Origin: an uncultured Microbacterium sp.
GTDB lineage: Bacteria > Actinomycetota > Actinomycetes > Actinomycetales > Microbacteriaceae
DNA length: 64,000 nucleotides
Direction of reading: 5' to 3'
Assembly: GCA_913774665.1 (NCBI GenBank)
Contig: CAJYHN010000013.1
Location: forward strand, 124,001 to 188,000
Shown in pieces: positions 17,857 through 32,577 of the stretch. Position 1 is the stretch's first letter. Every line of letters begins with the position of its first letter. Position numbers and translations under genes: made by a program. The notes below the pieces were generated by a model, which was given only the letters and a program-made list of their open reading frames with translations, did not search any database and was not told the DNA's origin.

Positions 17857-17890
17857 ATAAGTTTAACGCTTATTTTCTTCGAACGATAAG
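17857..17890 (-). promoter_or_regulatory. Candidate SatD operator and leaderless promoter
   Basis: ATAAG (17857-17861), CTTAT (17869-17873) and ATAAG (17886-17890) alternate in an AT-rich island. On the minus strand TAAACT (17865-17860) ends six bases before the satD ATG, so a protein on these sites would cover the -10 region. Confidence 0.45.
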
Positions 17891-17904
17891 CGAATAACTG
17901 ATAC

Positions 17905-23559
<5,655 letters not shown>

Positions 23560-23563
<4 letters not shown>

Positions 23564-24717
23564 GAGGAGTAGGCGCTGTTCTCGTGGACGTACTCGTGCG
23601 TGAGGTCGTTGGTGCGGATCGTGGCGGCGGCCTCGCCGACCTTGAGATCGATGACGAGGTCGGTGGCTCGCGGGGTGAGGTCGACGTCCTCCCGCGGACG
23701 GTCCGGACCACCCGCCGTGCACACGCGCACGCCGTTCATCCAGACGTCGACGTCGTAGGGGTCGAAAGCGGCCTGCGTCGTGCCGATGGCGGCGAGCACG
23801 CGCCCCCAGTTGGCGTCGTTGCCGAAGATCGCGGCCTTGAAGAGGTTGTTGCGCGCGACCGAACGACCGACCTCGACGGCGTCGTCCTCGCTCGCGGCGT
23901 TCACGACCCGGATCGTGATGTCGTGACTCGCGCCCTCGGCGTCGCCCTGGAGCTGCGCGGCGAGGTCGTCGCACACCGCGGCGAGGGCCGCGGCGAACTC
24001 CCCGGCATCCACCCGGATGCCGCTGGCACCGCTGGCGAGGAGCGTGACCTGGTCGTTGGTCGACATGCACCCGTCGGAGTCGAGCCGGTCGAAGCTCACC
24101 CGCGTCGCCGAACGCAGCGCCGTGTCGGCCTCCGCGGCGTCGAGGACGACGTCGGTCGTCAGCACGACGAGCATCGTGGCCAGGCCCGGGGCCAGCATCC
24201 CGGCCCCCTTCGCCATCCCGCCGATCGACCACCCGTCGCCGGCGTGGACCGCGCGCTTGGGCTTCGAGTCGGTGGTCATGATCGCCAGGGACGCGTCTTC
24301 TCCCCCCTCGGCCGAGAGGGCGGCGATCCCCTCGTCGACACCCTGGAGGACCTTCGCGCGGAACACCTCGTCTCCGGTGCCGATGAGGCCGGTGGAACAC
24401 ACCACCACATCGCCCGCGCCGACGCCGAGGAGCTCGGCCGCGCGCTCGGCGGTCTGATGGGTCGTCTGGAAGCCGAACGAGCCGGTGAAGCAGTTGGCCC
24501 CGCCCGAGTTGAGCACCACGGCCTCGATCGTGCCGTCTTTGACGACCTGCTCCGACCACAGGATCGGGTTCGCCTTCGCACGGTTCGACGTGAACACCGC
24601 GGCGCCGACCTTGAGCGGCCCCCGGTTCACCACCACGGCGACGTCTCGCGCGCCGGTCGACTTGAGCCCGACGGCGACTCCGGCCGCCTCGAAACCTGCG
24701 GGGGCGGTCACGCTCAT
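23560..24717 (-). CDS. argJ: Glutamate N-acetyltransferase / amino-acid acetyltransferase
   Basis: 385 residues. ArgJ moves the acetyl group from acetylornithine to glutamate; bifunctional forms also use acetyl-CoA. The self-cleavage region is visible in [16 protein letters not shown], where cleavage before the threonine of ATML gives alpha and beta chains with that threonine as nucleophile. The oxyanion motif STGLIGT lies upstream. The protein family alone does not reveal whether it is mono- or bifunctional. It sits between argC and argB with ATGA overlaps. Confidence 0.95.
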
Positions 24718-25763
24718 GGGGCGACTCCGTTCAGGGGAAGGGCGGTGGTCTCGGCGAGACCCAGCGCCAGGTTCATGGACTGGATGGCCGCACCAGCGGT
24801 GCCCTTGACGAGATTGTCGACGGCGGCCACCACCGTCACGCGGTTCGCCGCGCGGTCGATCGCGAGTCCCATCGAGGCGACGTTAGCGCCGAGCACGTCG
24901 GCCGTGCGCGGGAACACCCCCGCGGGCAGCAGCTCGACGAAAGGCTCGTCACCGTACGCGTGCTCCCACGCGCCGCGGATCTCGGCATCCGTCGCCCCCT
25001 CGCGGATCGGAGCCGACGAGGTGGCCAGGATGCCCCGCGCCATCGGCACGAGCACGGGAGTGAAAGAGAGACGGATGCCGTCGCTCGGCGCCCCCGCGGC
25101 GACCAGGGCCTGTCGGATCTCGGGGATGTGGCGGTGCGTGCCGCCCACGGCATAGGGGTTCGCCGAGCCGAGGATCTCGCTGGCGAGGAGATTCGTCTTG
25201 GCCGACTTGCCGGCCCCGCTCGGTCCGACCGCAAGCACCGAGACGATGTCTGCGGGATCGATGACGCCGGCGGCGACACCGGGGGCGAGCGAGAGGGCGA
25301 CGGTCGACGCGTTGCAGCCCGGGGCGGCGATGCGTGTGGCACCGCGGAGCTTCTCGCGCTGCTTCCCGCCCGCGACGGGGAGCTCGGGGACCCCGTAGGC
25401 CCAGGGGTCGGGGTGCGGCCCCCCGTAGAACGTCGCCCAGTCCTCCGCGGAGACCAGGCGGTGATCGGCTCCGGCGTCGATGACGAGGGCAGTACCGGCC
25501 AGCGCGTCGGTGTACTGCGCCGACTGACCGTGCGGCAGAGCGAGGAACACCACGTCGTGACCCGCGAGCACCTCGGGCGTCGTGGGCTGGAGCTCGAGAT
25601 GGGCGAGGGAGCGCAGGTGCGGCTGGTGGGCGACGAGGGGCTGTCCCGCGCTGGAGTGCGCGGTGACGGTGCGGATCTCGACGTCGGGATGAGCGGCCAG
25701 GAGGCGGAGGATCTCGCCACCCGCGTAGCCGGAAGCGCCGGAGACGGCGACCGAGAGGGTCAT
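24714..25763 (-). CDS. argC: N-acetyl-gamma-glutamyl-phosphate reductase
   Basis: 349-residue NADPH enzyme reducing acetylglutamyl phosphate. The Rossmann motif GASGYAGGE begins at residue 9, and the catalytic cysteine is in APGCNAST. It is the first gene of argCJBDF. The ATG lies six bases after TAAGGT, a leaderless -10; the same bases also look like a short GGTGG ribosome site, so both readings are possible. A TGCAAAATGCA palindrome occupies the -35 region. Confidence 0.96.
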   Translation of the reverse strand: MTLSVAVSGASGYAGGEILRLLAAHPDVEIRTVTAHSSAGQPLVAHQPHLRSLAHLELQPTTPEVLAGHDVVFLALPHGQSAQYTDALAGTALVIDAGADHRLVSAEDWATFYGGPHPDPWAYGVPELPVAGGKQREKLRGATRIAAPGCNASTVALSLAPGVAAGVIDPADIVSVLAVGPSGAGKSAKTNLLASEILGSANPYAVGGTHRHIPEIRQALVAAGAPSDGIRLSFTPVLVPMARGILATSSAPIREGATDAEIRGAWEHAYGDEPFVELLPAGVFPRTADVLGANVASMGLAIDRAANRVTVVAAVDNLVKGTAGAAIQSMNLALGLAETTALPLNGVAP

Positions 25764-25769
25764 GTATCC

Positions 25770-25775
25770 ACCTTA
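25770..25775 (-). promoter_or_regulatory. Candidate leaderless -10 element of the arg operon
   Basis: TAAGGT on the minus strand ends six bases before the argC ATG, the same geometry as several other genes in the window. Confidence 0.45.
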
Positions 25776-25789
25776 CGAGTCGGGGCTGG

Positions 25790-25800
25790 TGCAAAATGCA
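25790..25800 (-). promoter_or_regulatory. Candidate ARG box (ArgR operator)
   Basis: The perfect palindrome TGCA-AAA/TTT-TGCA lies 15 bases upstream of the argC -10, in the -35 region. TGCA half-sites resemble actinobacterial ARG boxes. One site only; ArgR is not encoded in the window. Confidence 0.35.
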
Positions 25801-26033
25801 GCGTGAACCGGGGCGGCGACGCCCGTATGCCCGACCGGAGGCGGGTTACGAGGTCGCCGAGAATCGGCGCGCGACCCGACGTCGACGCTCGCCACCGGTG
25901 CTCACGAAGAGCTCCTCGGTGCGCGCGGTGATCGACGACATGTGGCGAGGGTATCCGCCGCGGAGGGCGCGGGGCAAATCGACCCCGCCCCGTGGGAACG
26001 CCCGGCGAGCCCGGGCCGACACGCCTCCGATTG

Positions 26034-26059
26034 CCGTGTCCCCCAAATGGGGGACACGG
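26034..26059. promoter_or_regulatory. Perfect operator-like palindrome upstream of the 6C-like RNA
   Basis: CCGTGTCCCCC (26034-26044) and GGGGGACACGG (26049-26059) form an 11-bp perfect inverted repeat with loop AAAT. It ends six bases before the TATGCT -10 element (26066-26071) and covers the -35 region, as expected of a regulator site. A terminator function is the alternative. Confidence 0.5.
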
Positions 26060-26077
26060 TCGGGTTATGCTGTGGAA

Positions 26078-26207
26078 CCTGCCCTCATCGCCGGGCACTT
26101 CCGACTGCCCCCCTTACCGGCGATGAGGGCAGGCCCTCGCGCGCGAACGCGCACCTGAGTGTATTCCGAACGCCACACGCGGGAGGAGGTCGCCTCCCCC
26201 GCTGTGG
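26078..26207 (+). ncRNA. 6C-like small RNA candidate
   Basis: From 26078 a perfect 17-bp stem (26078-26094 with 26117-26133) closes a 22-base loop containing six consecutive C (CTGCCCCCCTTA). A long stem with a C6 loop is the mark of the actinobacterial 6C RNA. It is followed by a small GCGCG/CGCGC hairpin and a strong GC stem-loop (26173-26207, inner arms CTCC-CCCGC) that could end transcription. A TATGCT -10 at 26066-26071 predicts a start at about 26078, exactly the stem base. The second C6 loop expected for 6C is not clear: only five C in the last stem. The 3' end is a guess. Confidence 0.55.
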
Positions 26208-26213
26208 AGAGCG

Positions 26214-26257
26214 TGAAAACGCCGGAGCGCCGCTCGGCGTGGGCCGGCGGCGCTCCA
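26214..26257 (-). terminator. Terminator of pheST
   Basis: On the minus strand GGAGCGCCGC (26256-26247) pairs with GCGGCGCTCC (26233-26224), followed by GGCGTTTTC, a short T run. It lies 17 bases past the pheT stop. Confidence 0.75.
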
Positions 26258-26273
26258 GGTCGGGCGGGACAGA

Positions 26274-28784
26274 TCAGTCGCGGATCGCCGCACCGAAACG
26301 TTCTGCCGCCACGGCGACACCGGCGAGCTTCGCCTCGGTCGCCTCGGCCGCGGTGAGCGTGCGGTCGTCGGCGCGGAACCGCAACGCGAACGTCAGGCTC
26401 TTGGTGCCCTCGGTGAGACCGGGACCGCGGTAGTCGTCGACGAGGCGGGCGCCCTCGAGCAGCGGGGCTCCCCCCTCGATCAGCGCGGCGCGCACGGCAC
26501 CCGCAGCGACGTCGGTCGGAACCGTCAGCGACACGTCCTGCGTGGCCGCCGGGAATCCCGAGAGGGATGCCGCGACCGGGCGCGCCTGCGCCAGCTCGAG
26601 CATCGCGTCGAGGTCGAGCTCGGCGACGAGCACGCGTCCGGGCAGGTCCGCCGCGGCGGCGACAGCCGGCAACAGCTCGCCGACGTAGCCGATGTCGGTC
26701 CCCGCGGAGAGCACGCGGGCCGTGCGCCCCGGGTGGAGCGCCGCACGCTGCGCCTGCACGAGCTCGATGTCGAGTCCCGCGGCCGCGGTCAGCACGCGCA
26801 CGGCGTCCACGGCATCCGCGAGATCCGCCGCGACCGCGGGCTGACCCGGTTGCTTCGCGACGGTGTGACCGGTCAGCAGGACCGCCACGTGACGGCGCTG
26901 CGGCGGGATCGACGCGTCGAGGGCCGTGAGGGTCGCGGCATCCGGACGAACCGCCAGCGGCGGCACCGACGCGGTGCCGTACTGCACGCCCGGCTTCGGC
27001 AGGAAGACCGTGCCGGCCTCGAACAGCGCGAGATCGACGATGCCGCGCGAGACATTGCGGTGAGCGACCTGCAGAAGGGCGGGGATCAACGAACGGCGCA
27101 GGAACGGAGCGAGTCCGTCGAGCGGGTTCGCGAGCTTCACGCTCGGCAGCGGATCACCCGACGGCGAGCCGTGCAGGGCGTTCTGGTCCTCGGCGGTGAA
27201 GGGGAACGACGGCGTCTCGACGAAGCCGGCCGAAGCCAGAGCGTTCACCACGCGGCGGCGCCCCTGCTGCGCGGCGGTGAGTCCGCGGCCCGACGGGGGC
27301 GTCGGGAGCACGGACGGAATCCGGTCGTAGCCCTCGATGCGGGCCACCTCTTCGGCGAGTGTCCACTTGTCGCTGAGGTCGTGGCGCCACGACGGGGCCG
27401 TGACCGCCCAGCCGCCCTCGCGCTCGTCGACCGCGCAGCCGATGAGGCGCAGGGCCGAGACGATCTCGTCGTCGGTGTATTCGACGCCGATCAGCCCCGA
27501 GACGAAGCCCGCGGGCAGGGTGATCGCCTCGCGCCGGTACGTCGAGCCGAGCGACCCGCCCAGCTCGGTGTCGAGGGTGCCGCCCGCGAGCTCGACCATC
27601 AGTGAAGCAACGCGCTCGGCCGCCACGTACGGGACGAGCGGGTCGACGCCGCGCTCGAAACGGCGCGAGGCCTCGGAGGGCAGCTTGTGTCGACGCGCGG
27701 TGCGAGCGATCGAGACCTGGTCGAAGGTGGCCGCCTCGATCAGCACGTTGCGCGTGGCATCGCTCATCTCGGTGGGACCGCCACCCATCACACCGGCGAG
27801 TCCGATGGGTCCCGACTCGTCGGTGATGAGGAGGTCTTCGGCGTTGAGGGTGCGCACCTGGCCGTCGAGGGTCTCGAGCTTCTCGCCCTGCTCCGCACGA
27901 CGCACCGTGATGCCGCCCTGCAGGCGGTCGAGGTCGTAGCCGTGGATGGGCTGACCGAGTTCGAGCATGACGTAGTTGGTGATGTCGACGAGCACCCCGA
28001 GCGAGCGGATGCCGGCGAGCGACAGACGCGTGATCATCCACGGCGGGGTCGGGCGCGAGGGGTCGACGTCGCGGACGATGCGCGCGACGAACTCGGTGGC
28101 GCCGTGGCGGCCGCGGATGGGCGCCTGGTCGGCGACCGTGATCGAGAAGCCCGAGGGCGTGCGAGCAGCGGCCTCGTCATGGCCGAGGCCCGGGTCGCGG
28201 AAGTCCGCTCCCGTCGCGTGCGAGTACTCGCGGGCGACCCCGCGCAGCGACAGGGCGTAGCCGCGGTCGGGCGTGACGTTGATCTCGACCGCGAGGTCGT
28301 CCAGACCGAGCAGTCCGATGGCATCCGTCCCGACCGGCGCGTCGATCCCGAGATCGATCAGACGCAGGATGCCACTGTGCTCGCTGCCCAGGCCCAGCTC
28401 CTTCGCCGAGGCGATCATGCCGTCGGACACATGGCCGTAGGTCTTGCGGGCCGCGATCGGGAAGGGACCGGGCAGAACCGAACCGGGCAGGGTCACCACG
28501 ACCTTGTCGCCCTCGAAGAAGTTGCCCGCGCCGCAGACGATGCCGCGCACTCCCCCGTTCTCGGCACCGACGTCGACCTGGCACCAGCGGATGGTCTTGC
28601 CGTTGGACTGCGGCTCGGGAGTGAACTCCTTCACCTCGCCGACGACGATCGGACCGGACAGCTCGAAGCGGTGCACGTCTTCTTCTTCGAAACCGACCGA
28701 GACGAGGGCGGCGAGGACGTCGTCGGGCGTGGCCTCTGCGGGCACGTCGACGTACTCGCGCAACCAGGAGAGCGGGACGCGCAT
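26274..28784 (-). CDS. pheT: Phenylalanyl-tRNA synthetase beta subunit
   Basis: 836 residues. Domains in order: an N-terminal tRNA-binding (EMAP-like) domain at about 40-155 (IVVGEVKEFTPEPQ, ...GIVCGAGNF), B3/B4 editing domain at about 215-390 (TEFVARIVRDVDPSRPTPPW), B5 at about 410-480, the catalytic-like core, and the C-terminal ferredoxin-fold anticodon-binding domain at about 740-836 (SGFPAATQDVSLTVPTDVAA). Its ATG overlaps the pheS stop by one base (TGATG). Together with PheS it forms the alpha2-beta2 enzyme charging tRNA-Phe. Confidence 0.97.
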   Translation of the reverse strand: MRVPLSWLREYVDVPAEATPDDVLAALVSVGFEEEDVHRFELSGPIVVGEVKEFTPEPQSNGKTIRWCQVDVGAENGGVRGIVCGAGNFFEGDKVVVTLPGSVLPGPFPIAARKTYGHVSDGMIASAKELGLGSEHSGILRLIDLGIDAPVGTDAIGLLGLDDLAVEINVTPDRGYALSLRGVAREYSHATGADFRDPGLGHDEAAARTPSGFSITVADQAPIRGRHGATEFVARIVRDVDPSRPTPPWMITRLSLAGIRSLGVLVDITNYVMLELGQPIHGYDLDRLQGGITVRRAEQGEKLETLDGQVRTLNAEDLLITDESGPIGLAGVMGGGPTEMSDATRNVLIEAATFDQVSIARTARRHKLPSEASRRFERGVDPLVPYVAAERVASLMVELAGGTLDTELGGSLGSTYRREAITLPAGFVSGLIGVEYTDDEIVSALRLIGCAVDEREGGWAVTAPSWRHDLSDKWTLAEEVARIEGYDRIPSVLPTPPSGRGLTAAQQGRRRVVNALASAGFVETPSFPFTAEDQNALHGSPSGDPLPSVKLANPLDGLAPFLRRSLIPALLQVAHRNVSRGIVDLALFEAGTVFLPKPGVQYGTASVPPLAVRPDAATLTALDASIPPQRRHVAVLLTGHTVAKQPGQPAVAADLADAVDAVRVLTAAAGLDIELVQAQRAALHPGRTARVLSAGTDIGYVGELLPAVAAAADLPGRVLVAELDLDAMLELAQARPVAASLSGFPAATQDVSLTVPTDVAAGAVRAALIEGGAPLLEGARLVDDYRGPGLTEGTKSLTFALRFRADDRTLTAAEATEAKLAGVAVAAERFGAAIRD

Positions 28785-29824
28785 CAGACCACCATTCCGA
28801 ACTGCTCGCTGAAGCGGACATCGCCCTCGGCCATGTCGCGCATGTCTTGCACGTCGCTGCGGAACATGAGCGTGCGCTCGATGCCCATGCCGAAGGCGAA
28901 GCCCGAGTACTCCTCGGGGTCGATGCCCGCGGCCCGCAGCACGTTGGGGTTCACCATGCCGCAGCCGCCCCACTCGATCCAGCGCGCCCCGCCCTTGAAG
29001 GTGGGGTGCCAGAGGTCGAGCTCGGCACTCGGCTCGGTGAAGGGGAAGAAGTTGGCGCGGAAGCGCGTCTTGGCCTCGGGTCCGAACAGCACGCGCGCGG
29101 CGTGGTCGAGCGTGCCCTTGAGGTGCGCCATCGTGATGTTCTTGTCGATGACCAGACCCTCGAACTGCGTGAACACCGGCAGGTGCGTCGCGTCGAACTC
29201 GTCGGTGCGGTACACCCGGCCCGGGCACAGCACGTAGATCGGCAGGTCGCGCTCGAGCATCGACCGCACCTGCACGGGGCTCGTGTGCGTGCGCAGCACG
29301 AGATGGCGCGCGACCGGGTCGACGAAGAAGGTGTCCTGCATCTGGCGCGCGGGGTGGTCGACGTCGAAGTTCAGCGCGTCGAAGTTGAACCACTCGTGCT
29401 CGAGTTCGGGGCCTTCCGCGATCTCCCAGCCCATGCCGACGAAGATGTCGGACACCTGCTCCTGGAGGAGGGAGATCGGATGCCGCGCCCCGATGCGGGC
29501 GCGCTGGGGCAGGGCCGTGACGTCGATGCGCTCGGCCTCGAGCTGCGCGGCGGTCTCGGCCGCGGCCAGCTCGCTCTCGCGCGCGGCGAGCGCCTGGTTC
29601 ACCCGACCGCGCGCCTGTCCGACGAGCTTGCCGAAGGCGGCCTTCTGGTCGGGGGCGACGCTGCGCATCTGGGCGTTCAGCTGGGCGAGGGAGGACTGCT
29701 CCCCCGTGTGCGCGGAACGGGCGGACTTGAGCTCGGCCGTGGTCGCGGCGGCGGCGATGGCGGCAAGGGCCTCATCGACCGCGGAGGCGACGGCCTCAGG
29801 GGTGATCTCGGGTGCGTCGGACAC
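28784..29824 (-). CDS. pheS: Phenylalanyl-tRNA synthetase alpha subunit
   Basis: 346-residue class II synthetase subunit. An N-terminal coiled coil (about 1-100) precedes the catalytic domain with motif 2-like FFPFTEPSAELDLW and motif 3 GFAFGMGIERTLM; the phenylalanine pocket glycine region is EWGGCGMVNP. GTG at 29824 is the start. A TAGACT hexamer ends eight bases upstream, so the leader is at most a few bases and no T-box or attenuator can fit. Operon pheS-pheT. Confidence 0.97.
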   Translation of the reverse strand: MSDAPEITPEAVASAVDEALAAIAAAATTAELKSARSAHTGEQSSLAQLNAQMRSVAPDQKAAFGKLVGQARGRVNQALAARESELAAAETAAQLEAERIDVTALPQRARIGARHPISLLQEQVSDIFVGMGWEIAEGPELEHEWFNFDALNFDVDHPARQMQDTFFVDPVARHLVLRTHTSPVQVRSMLERDLPIYVLCPGRVYRTDEFDATHLPVFTQFEGLVIDKNITMAHLKGTLDHAARVLFGPEAKTRFRANFFPFTEPSAELDLWHPTFKGGARWIEWGGCGMVNPNVLRAAGIDPEEYSGFAFGMGIERTLMFRSDVQDMRDMAEGDVRFSEQFGMVV

Positions 29825-29835
29825 GAGATGAGAGT

Positions 29836-29873
29836 CTACCGACGGGCGGGGACACTCCCCCGCCCGTCGGTAG
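29836..29873. terminator. Strong terminator between the glu operon and pheS
   Basis: A perfect 16-bp stem (29836-29851 with 29858-29873) closes a six-base loop, seven bases past the gluD stop on the minus strand. It isolates gluABCD from pheST; its pheS-proximal arm also contains the pheS -10-like TAGACT. Confidence 0.8.
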
Positions 29874-29879
29874 GACTCC

Positions 29880-30803
29880 TCAGATTCCGCTGCCGCTCCC
29901 GGCGTTGTACTTGCCGAGCCCGCGCTGCGCGACGATGAGCTCGGTGTCGGTGCCGGCCTGACCCGCGGGCTCCGCGGGTGCGACGTTGCCGCCCTTGGGC
30001 GAGCGGCGCAGGCCGAGCTCGACGCGGTGCGCGGTGTAGGACAGGGCGAGGCACATCGCCACGTAGATCACGCTGGCGATCATCGCGGCGGGGATCAACG
30101 GAGATCCGTACTCGCCGTTCGAACCGAGCAGACGCGCGAAGTACAGCAGCTCGGGGTAGGTGATGATGAAGCCGAGAGCGGTGTCCTTCAGCGTCACCAC
30201 GAGCTGGGCGATGATCACGGGCAGCATGGCGCGGATCGCCTGCGGGAGCAGGATCAGGCGCATCACACCCGACTTGCGCAGCCCCACGGCGTAGCCGGCC
30301 TCGCTCTGCCCGCGCGGAAGGGCCTCGACACCGGCACGGATGACCTCGGACAGCACCGACCCGTTGTAGAGGATCAGCGCGATGACGACGGCCCAGTACG
30401 ACGACATCTTGATGCCGACGACCGGCAGGCCGTAGTACAGCAACAGCATGAAGACGAGGACGGGCACGGCCCGGAGCAGCTCGACGACCCAGCCGACCGG
30501 GATCCGCACCCAGCGATGGTCCGACATCCGGCCGATGGCGAGGATGAAACCGAGCACGAGAGCGCCGACGGCCGCGACGGCGAATGCCGCGAGGGTCGCG
30601 AGGGTCGCCTGACCGAATCGCTCCCAGATCGCGCTGTAGCTGAAGACGTTCCACTTCGCCGCCGAGAACTGGCCGGTGTCGATGAAGCGCCAGATGACGA
30701 AGCCGATGACGGCGACGACGAGGACGAGGGTGATGACGCCGAGGATGCGGTTGCGCAGCTGCGCGCGGGGACCCGGGACGTCGTAGAGGACGGAGGAGCT
30801 CAT
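29880..30803 (-). CDS. gluD: Glutamate ABC transporter permease GluD
   Basis: 307-residue inner-membrane permease with about five helices. The EAA loop for ATPase contact is EALPRGQSEAGYAVGLRKSG, followed by RLILLPQAIRAMLPVI, characteristic of polar amino-acid (HisM/GltK) permeases. The C-terminal 40 residues are a soluble glycine-rich tail, longer than usual. The ATG overlaps the gluC stop by four bases. It pairs with GluC to form the channel for glutamate import. Confidence 0.92.
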   Translation of the reverse strand: MSSSVLYDVPGPRAQLRNRILGVITLVLVVAVIGFVIWRFIDTGQFSAAKWNVFSYSAIWERFGQATLATLAAFAVAAVGALVLGFILAIGRMSDHRWVRIPVGWVVELLRAVPVLVFMLLLYYGLPVVGIKMSSYWAVVIALILYNGSVLSEVIRAGVEALPRGQSEAGYAVGLRKSGVMRLILLPQAIRAMLPVIIAQLVVTLKDTALGFIITYPELLYFARLLGSNGEYGSPLIPAAMIASVIYVAMCLALSYTAHRVELGLRRSPKGGNVAPAEPAGQAGTDTELIVAQRGLGKYNAGSGSGI

Positions 30804-31450
30804 CGGGCGACCTTCCACTTCTTCTCGGCCGCATTCTGCAGCGCGGCGAGCAGCAGGACCAGGATGACGAAGACCGCCATCACGAGGAGGATGGTGACGA
30901 GCTGGTTCTCGCCGTTCTCACTCATCGTCGCTCGGATGTTGCCGAGGTTGACCACCGAGAATCCGGCGGCGACGGTGGTGTTCTTGAGGAGGGCGATGAA
31001 GACGCTCATCATCGGGGGGATGACCGAGCGGGTCGCCTGGGGCAGGACGACGAGGGTCATGACCTGGCCGAAGCCGAGGCCGAGCGCGCGAGCCGCTTCG
31101 GCCTGGCCCACGGGGACGGTGTTGATGCCGGCGCGCAGGGTCTCGGCCACGTAGGTCGCGGTGTAGATGCCGAGACCGCACACTGCCAGCGTCAAGAAGC
31201 TGCCGCGCGGGACGTCGATCAGCAGCGGCACGCAGAACGCGAAGAAGAACAGCACCAGCGTGAGCGGGGTGTTGCGGATCCAGTTCACGTACACCGCGCC
31301 GACCGCGCGGGCGATGGGCACGGGCGACACGCGCATGGCCGCCACGATGAAGCCGAGCACGAGCGCGATCAGGCCGCCGCCCAAGAAGAGCACGACCGTC
31401 CCCCAGAGCGCCTGCGCCCACAGGTCGGGGTAGTCGAAGATCTGGTTCAC
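30800..31450 (-). CDS. gluC: Glutamate ABC transporter permease GluC
   Basis: 216-residue permease, about five helices, of the HisQ/GltJ family. The EAA loop is INTVPVGQAEAARALGLGFGQ, followed by VVLPQATRSVIPPM. GTG at 31450 (VNQIFDYPDLW) was chosen since the sequence before it is not conserved and falls in the gluB-gluC gap. Overlaps gluD by four bases. Confidence 0.92.
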   Translation of the reverse strand: MNQIFDYPDLWAQALWGTVVLFLGGGLIALVLGFIVAAMRVSPVPIARAVGAVYVNWIRNTPLTLVLFFFAFCVPLLIDVPRGSFLTLAVCGLGIYTATYVAETLRAGINTVPVGQAEAARALGLGFGQVMTLVVLPQATRSVIPPMMSVFIALLKNTTVAAGFSVVNLGNIRATMSENGENQLVTILLVMAVFVILVLLLAALQNAAEKKWKVAR

Positions 31451-31527
31451 CGTACGCTGTCCGTTCTTTCTCGTCGTGCTCGTCGGGTGGTGCGGGCGAC
31501 GCGGAGTGCGCCGCCCGCACCGGGAGA

Positions 31528-32448
31528 TCAGCTGACGGGGTCGACCGCCGGCTGCTCGCCCTTGACGCCCGAGGCGCCGAGGTTCTTCTCGAAGATGGCC
31601 TCCCAGGTGGAGCCGCCGTCGGCGAACATGGTGTTCACGAACTTCTGGAAGGCGGTGTCGCCCTTGGCGAGGCCGACGCCGTAGCGCTCCTCGCTGAAGG
31701 GCTCGCCCGCGATCTTGAGCTTGTCGGGGTCCTGCGCGGCGTAGCCGAGGAGGATGGCCTCGTCGGTGGTCACGGCGTCGACCTCGCCGTTCTTCAGCTT
31801 CTCGACGCACTGCGAGTAGGTGTCGAACTCGACGACCTTGGCCGGAGTCTGCTCACGGATGCGCTGGATCGGCGTCGAACCGGTCACCGAGCACACGGTG
31901 GTCTCGGCCGTCAGCGAGTCCTTGCCCGTGATGGTGTCGTTGTCGGCGGCGACCAACAGGCCCTGACCCGTCAGGAAGTAGGGACCGGCGAAGGAGATCT
32001 GGTCCTTGCGCTTGTCGGTGATCGAGTAGGTGCCGACGTAGTAGTCGATGTCGCCGTTGATGATGGCCTGCTCACGGTTCGCCGAAGCGATGGCCTTGTA
32101 CTCCACCTTGGAGGTGTCGGCCGGGTCGTAGCCGAGCGAGGCGGCGATCCAGCGCGCGACGTCGACGTCGAAGCCCTTGCGCTCGCCCGTCACGGGGTCG
32201 AGGTAGCCGAGGCCGGGCTGGTCTTCCTTCACGCCGACGACGATCTTGCCGGCCGAGGTGATCTTCTCGAACGTGGGGCTGCCGTCGATCTTCACGTCGG
32301 TGGCCACCGCGCCGTACACGGGAGCGTCGGAGCCGCTGCCGCCGTCCGAGCCGGGCGCTGCGCCCGGGGTGCCGCTGTTGCAGGCCGTGAGGGCCAGCAG
32401 GCCGGCGGCGATGATGCTCGCGCCGGCGAGAAAACGAGTTTTACGCAT
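31528..32448 (-). CDS. gluB: Glutamate-binding lipoprotein GluB
   Basis: 306-residue extracellular solute-binding protein (SBP_bac_3). A signal peptide with lipobox LTAC (cysteine 23) anchors it to the membrane, followed by a Gly/Ser/Pro linker. Family motifs are IVVGVKEDQPGLGYLDPVTG (about 70-89), GFDVDVARWIAASLGYDP and the YYVGTYSITDKRKDQISFAG loop. It delivers glutamate to GluCD. Gaps of about 130 bases to gluA and 77 to gluC suggest its translation is set separately, as usual for binding proteins made in excess. Confidence 0.93.
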   Translation of the reverse strand: MRKTRFLAGASIIAAGLLALTACNSGTPGAAPGSDGGSGSDAPVYGAVATDVKIDGSPTFEKITSAGKIVVGVKEDQPGLGYLDPVTGERKGFDVDVARWIAASLGYDPADTSKVEYKAIASANREQAIINGDIDYYVGTYSITDKRKDQISFAGPYFLTGQGLLVAADNDTITGKDSLTAETTVCSVTGSTPIQRIREQTPAKVVEFDTYSQCVEKLKNGEVDAVTTDEAILLGYAAQDPDKLKIAGEPFSEERYGVGLAKGDTAFQKFVNTMFADGGSTWEAIFEKNLGASGVKGEQPAVDPVS

Positions 32449-32577
32449 GTGATGTCTCCTTGGTTACGTGTGCTGTGCGGGAAGGGGTCGTCGGTGACGG
32501 CGCGCGCGATCGCCGGCGGTGGGCGATCTCTCGACTCGGCGATGAACCTCCTCGTTCGTCGCCGTCAAGGTGATGAG

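Larger units (their letters stand above)
25764..26033. other. Intergenic region upstream of argC
   Basis: About 270 bases between the arg promoter and the operator-like palindrome before the 6C-like RNA. Apart from the argC promoter elements I see no gene: frames crossing it are short and lack recognisable sequence. Composition is as GC-rich as the genes, so a small unrecognised RNA cannot be excluded. Confidence 0.4.

Noticed and set aside
25942-26433. 163-codon plus-strand frame across the 6C-like RNA
   Set aside because: Overlaps the palindrome, the RNA stem and pheT antisense, with no homology-like sequence; the structured RNA explains the region better.
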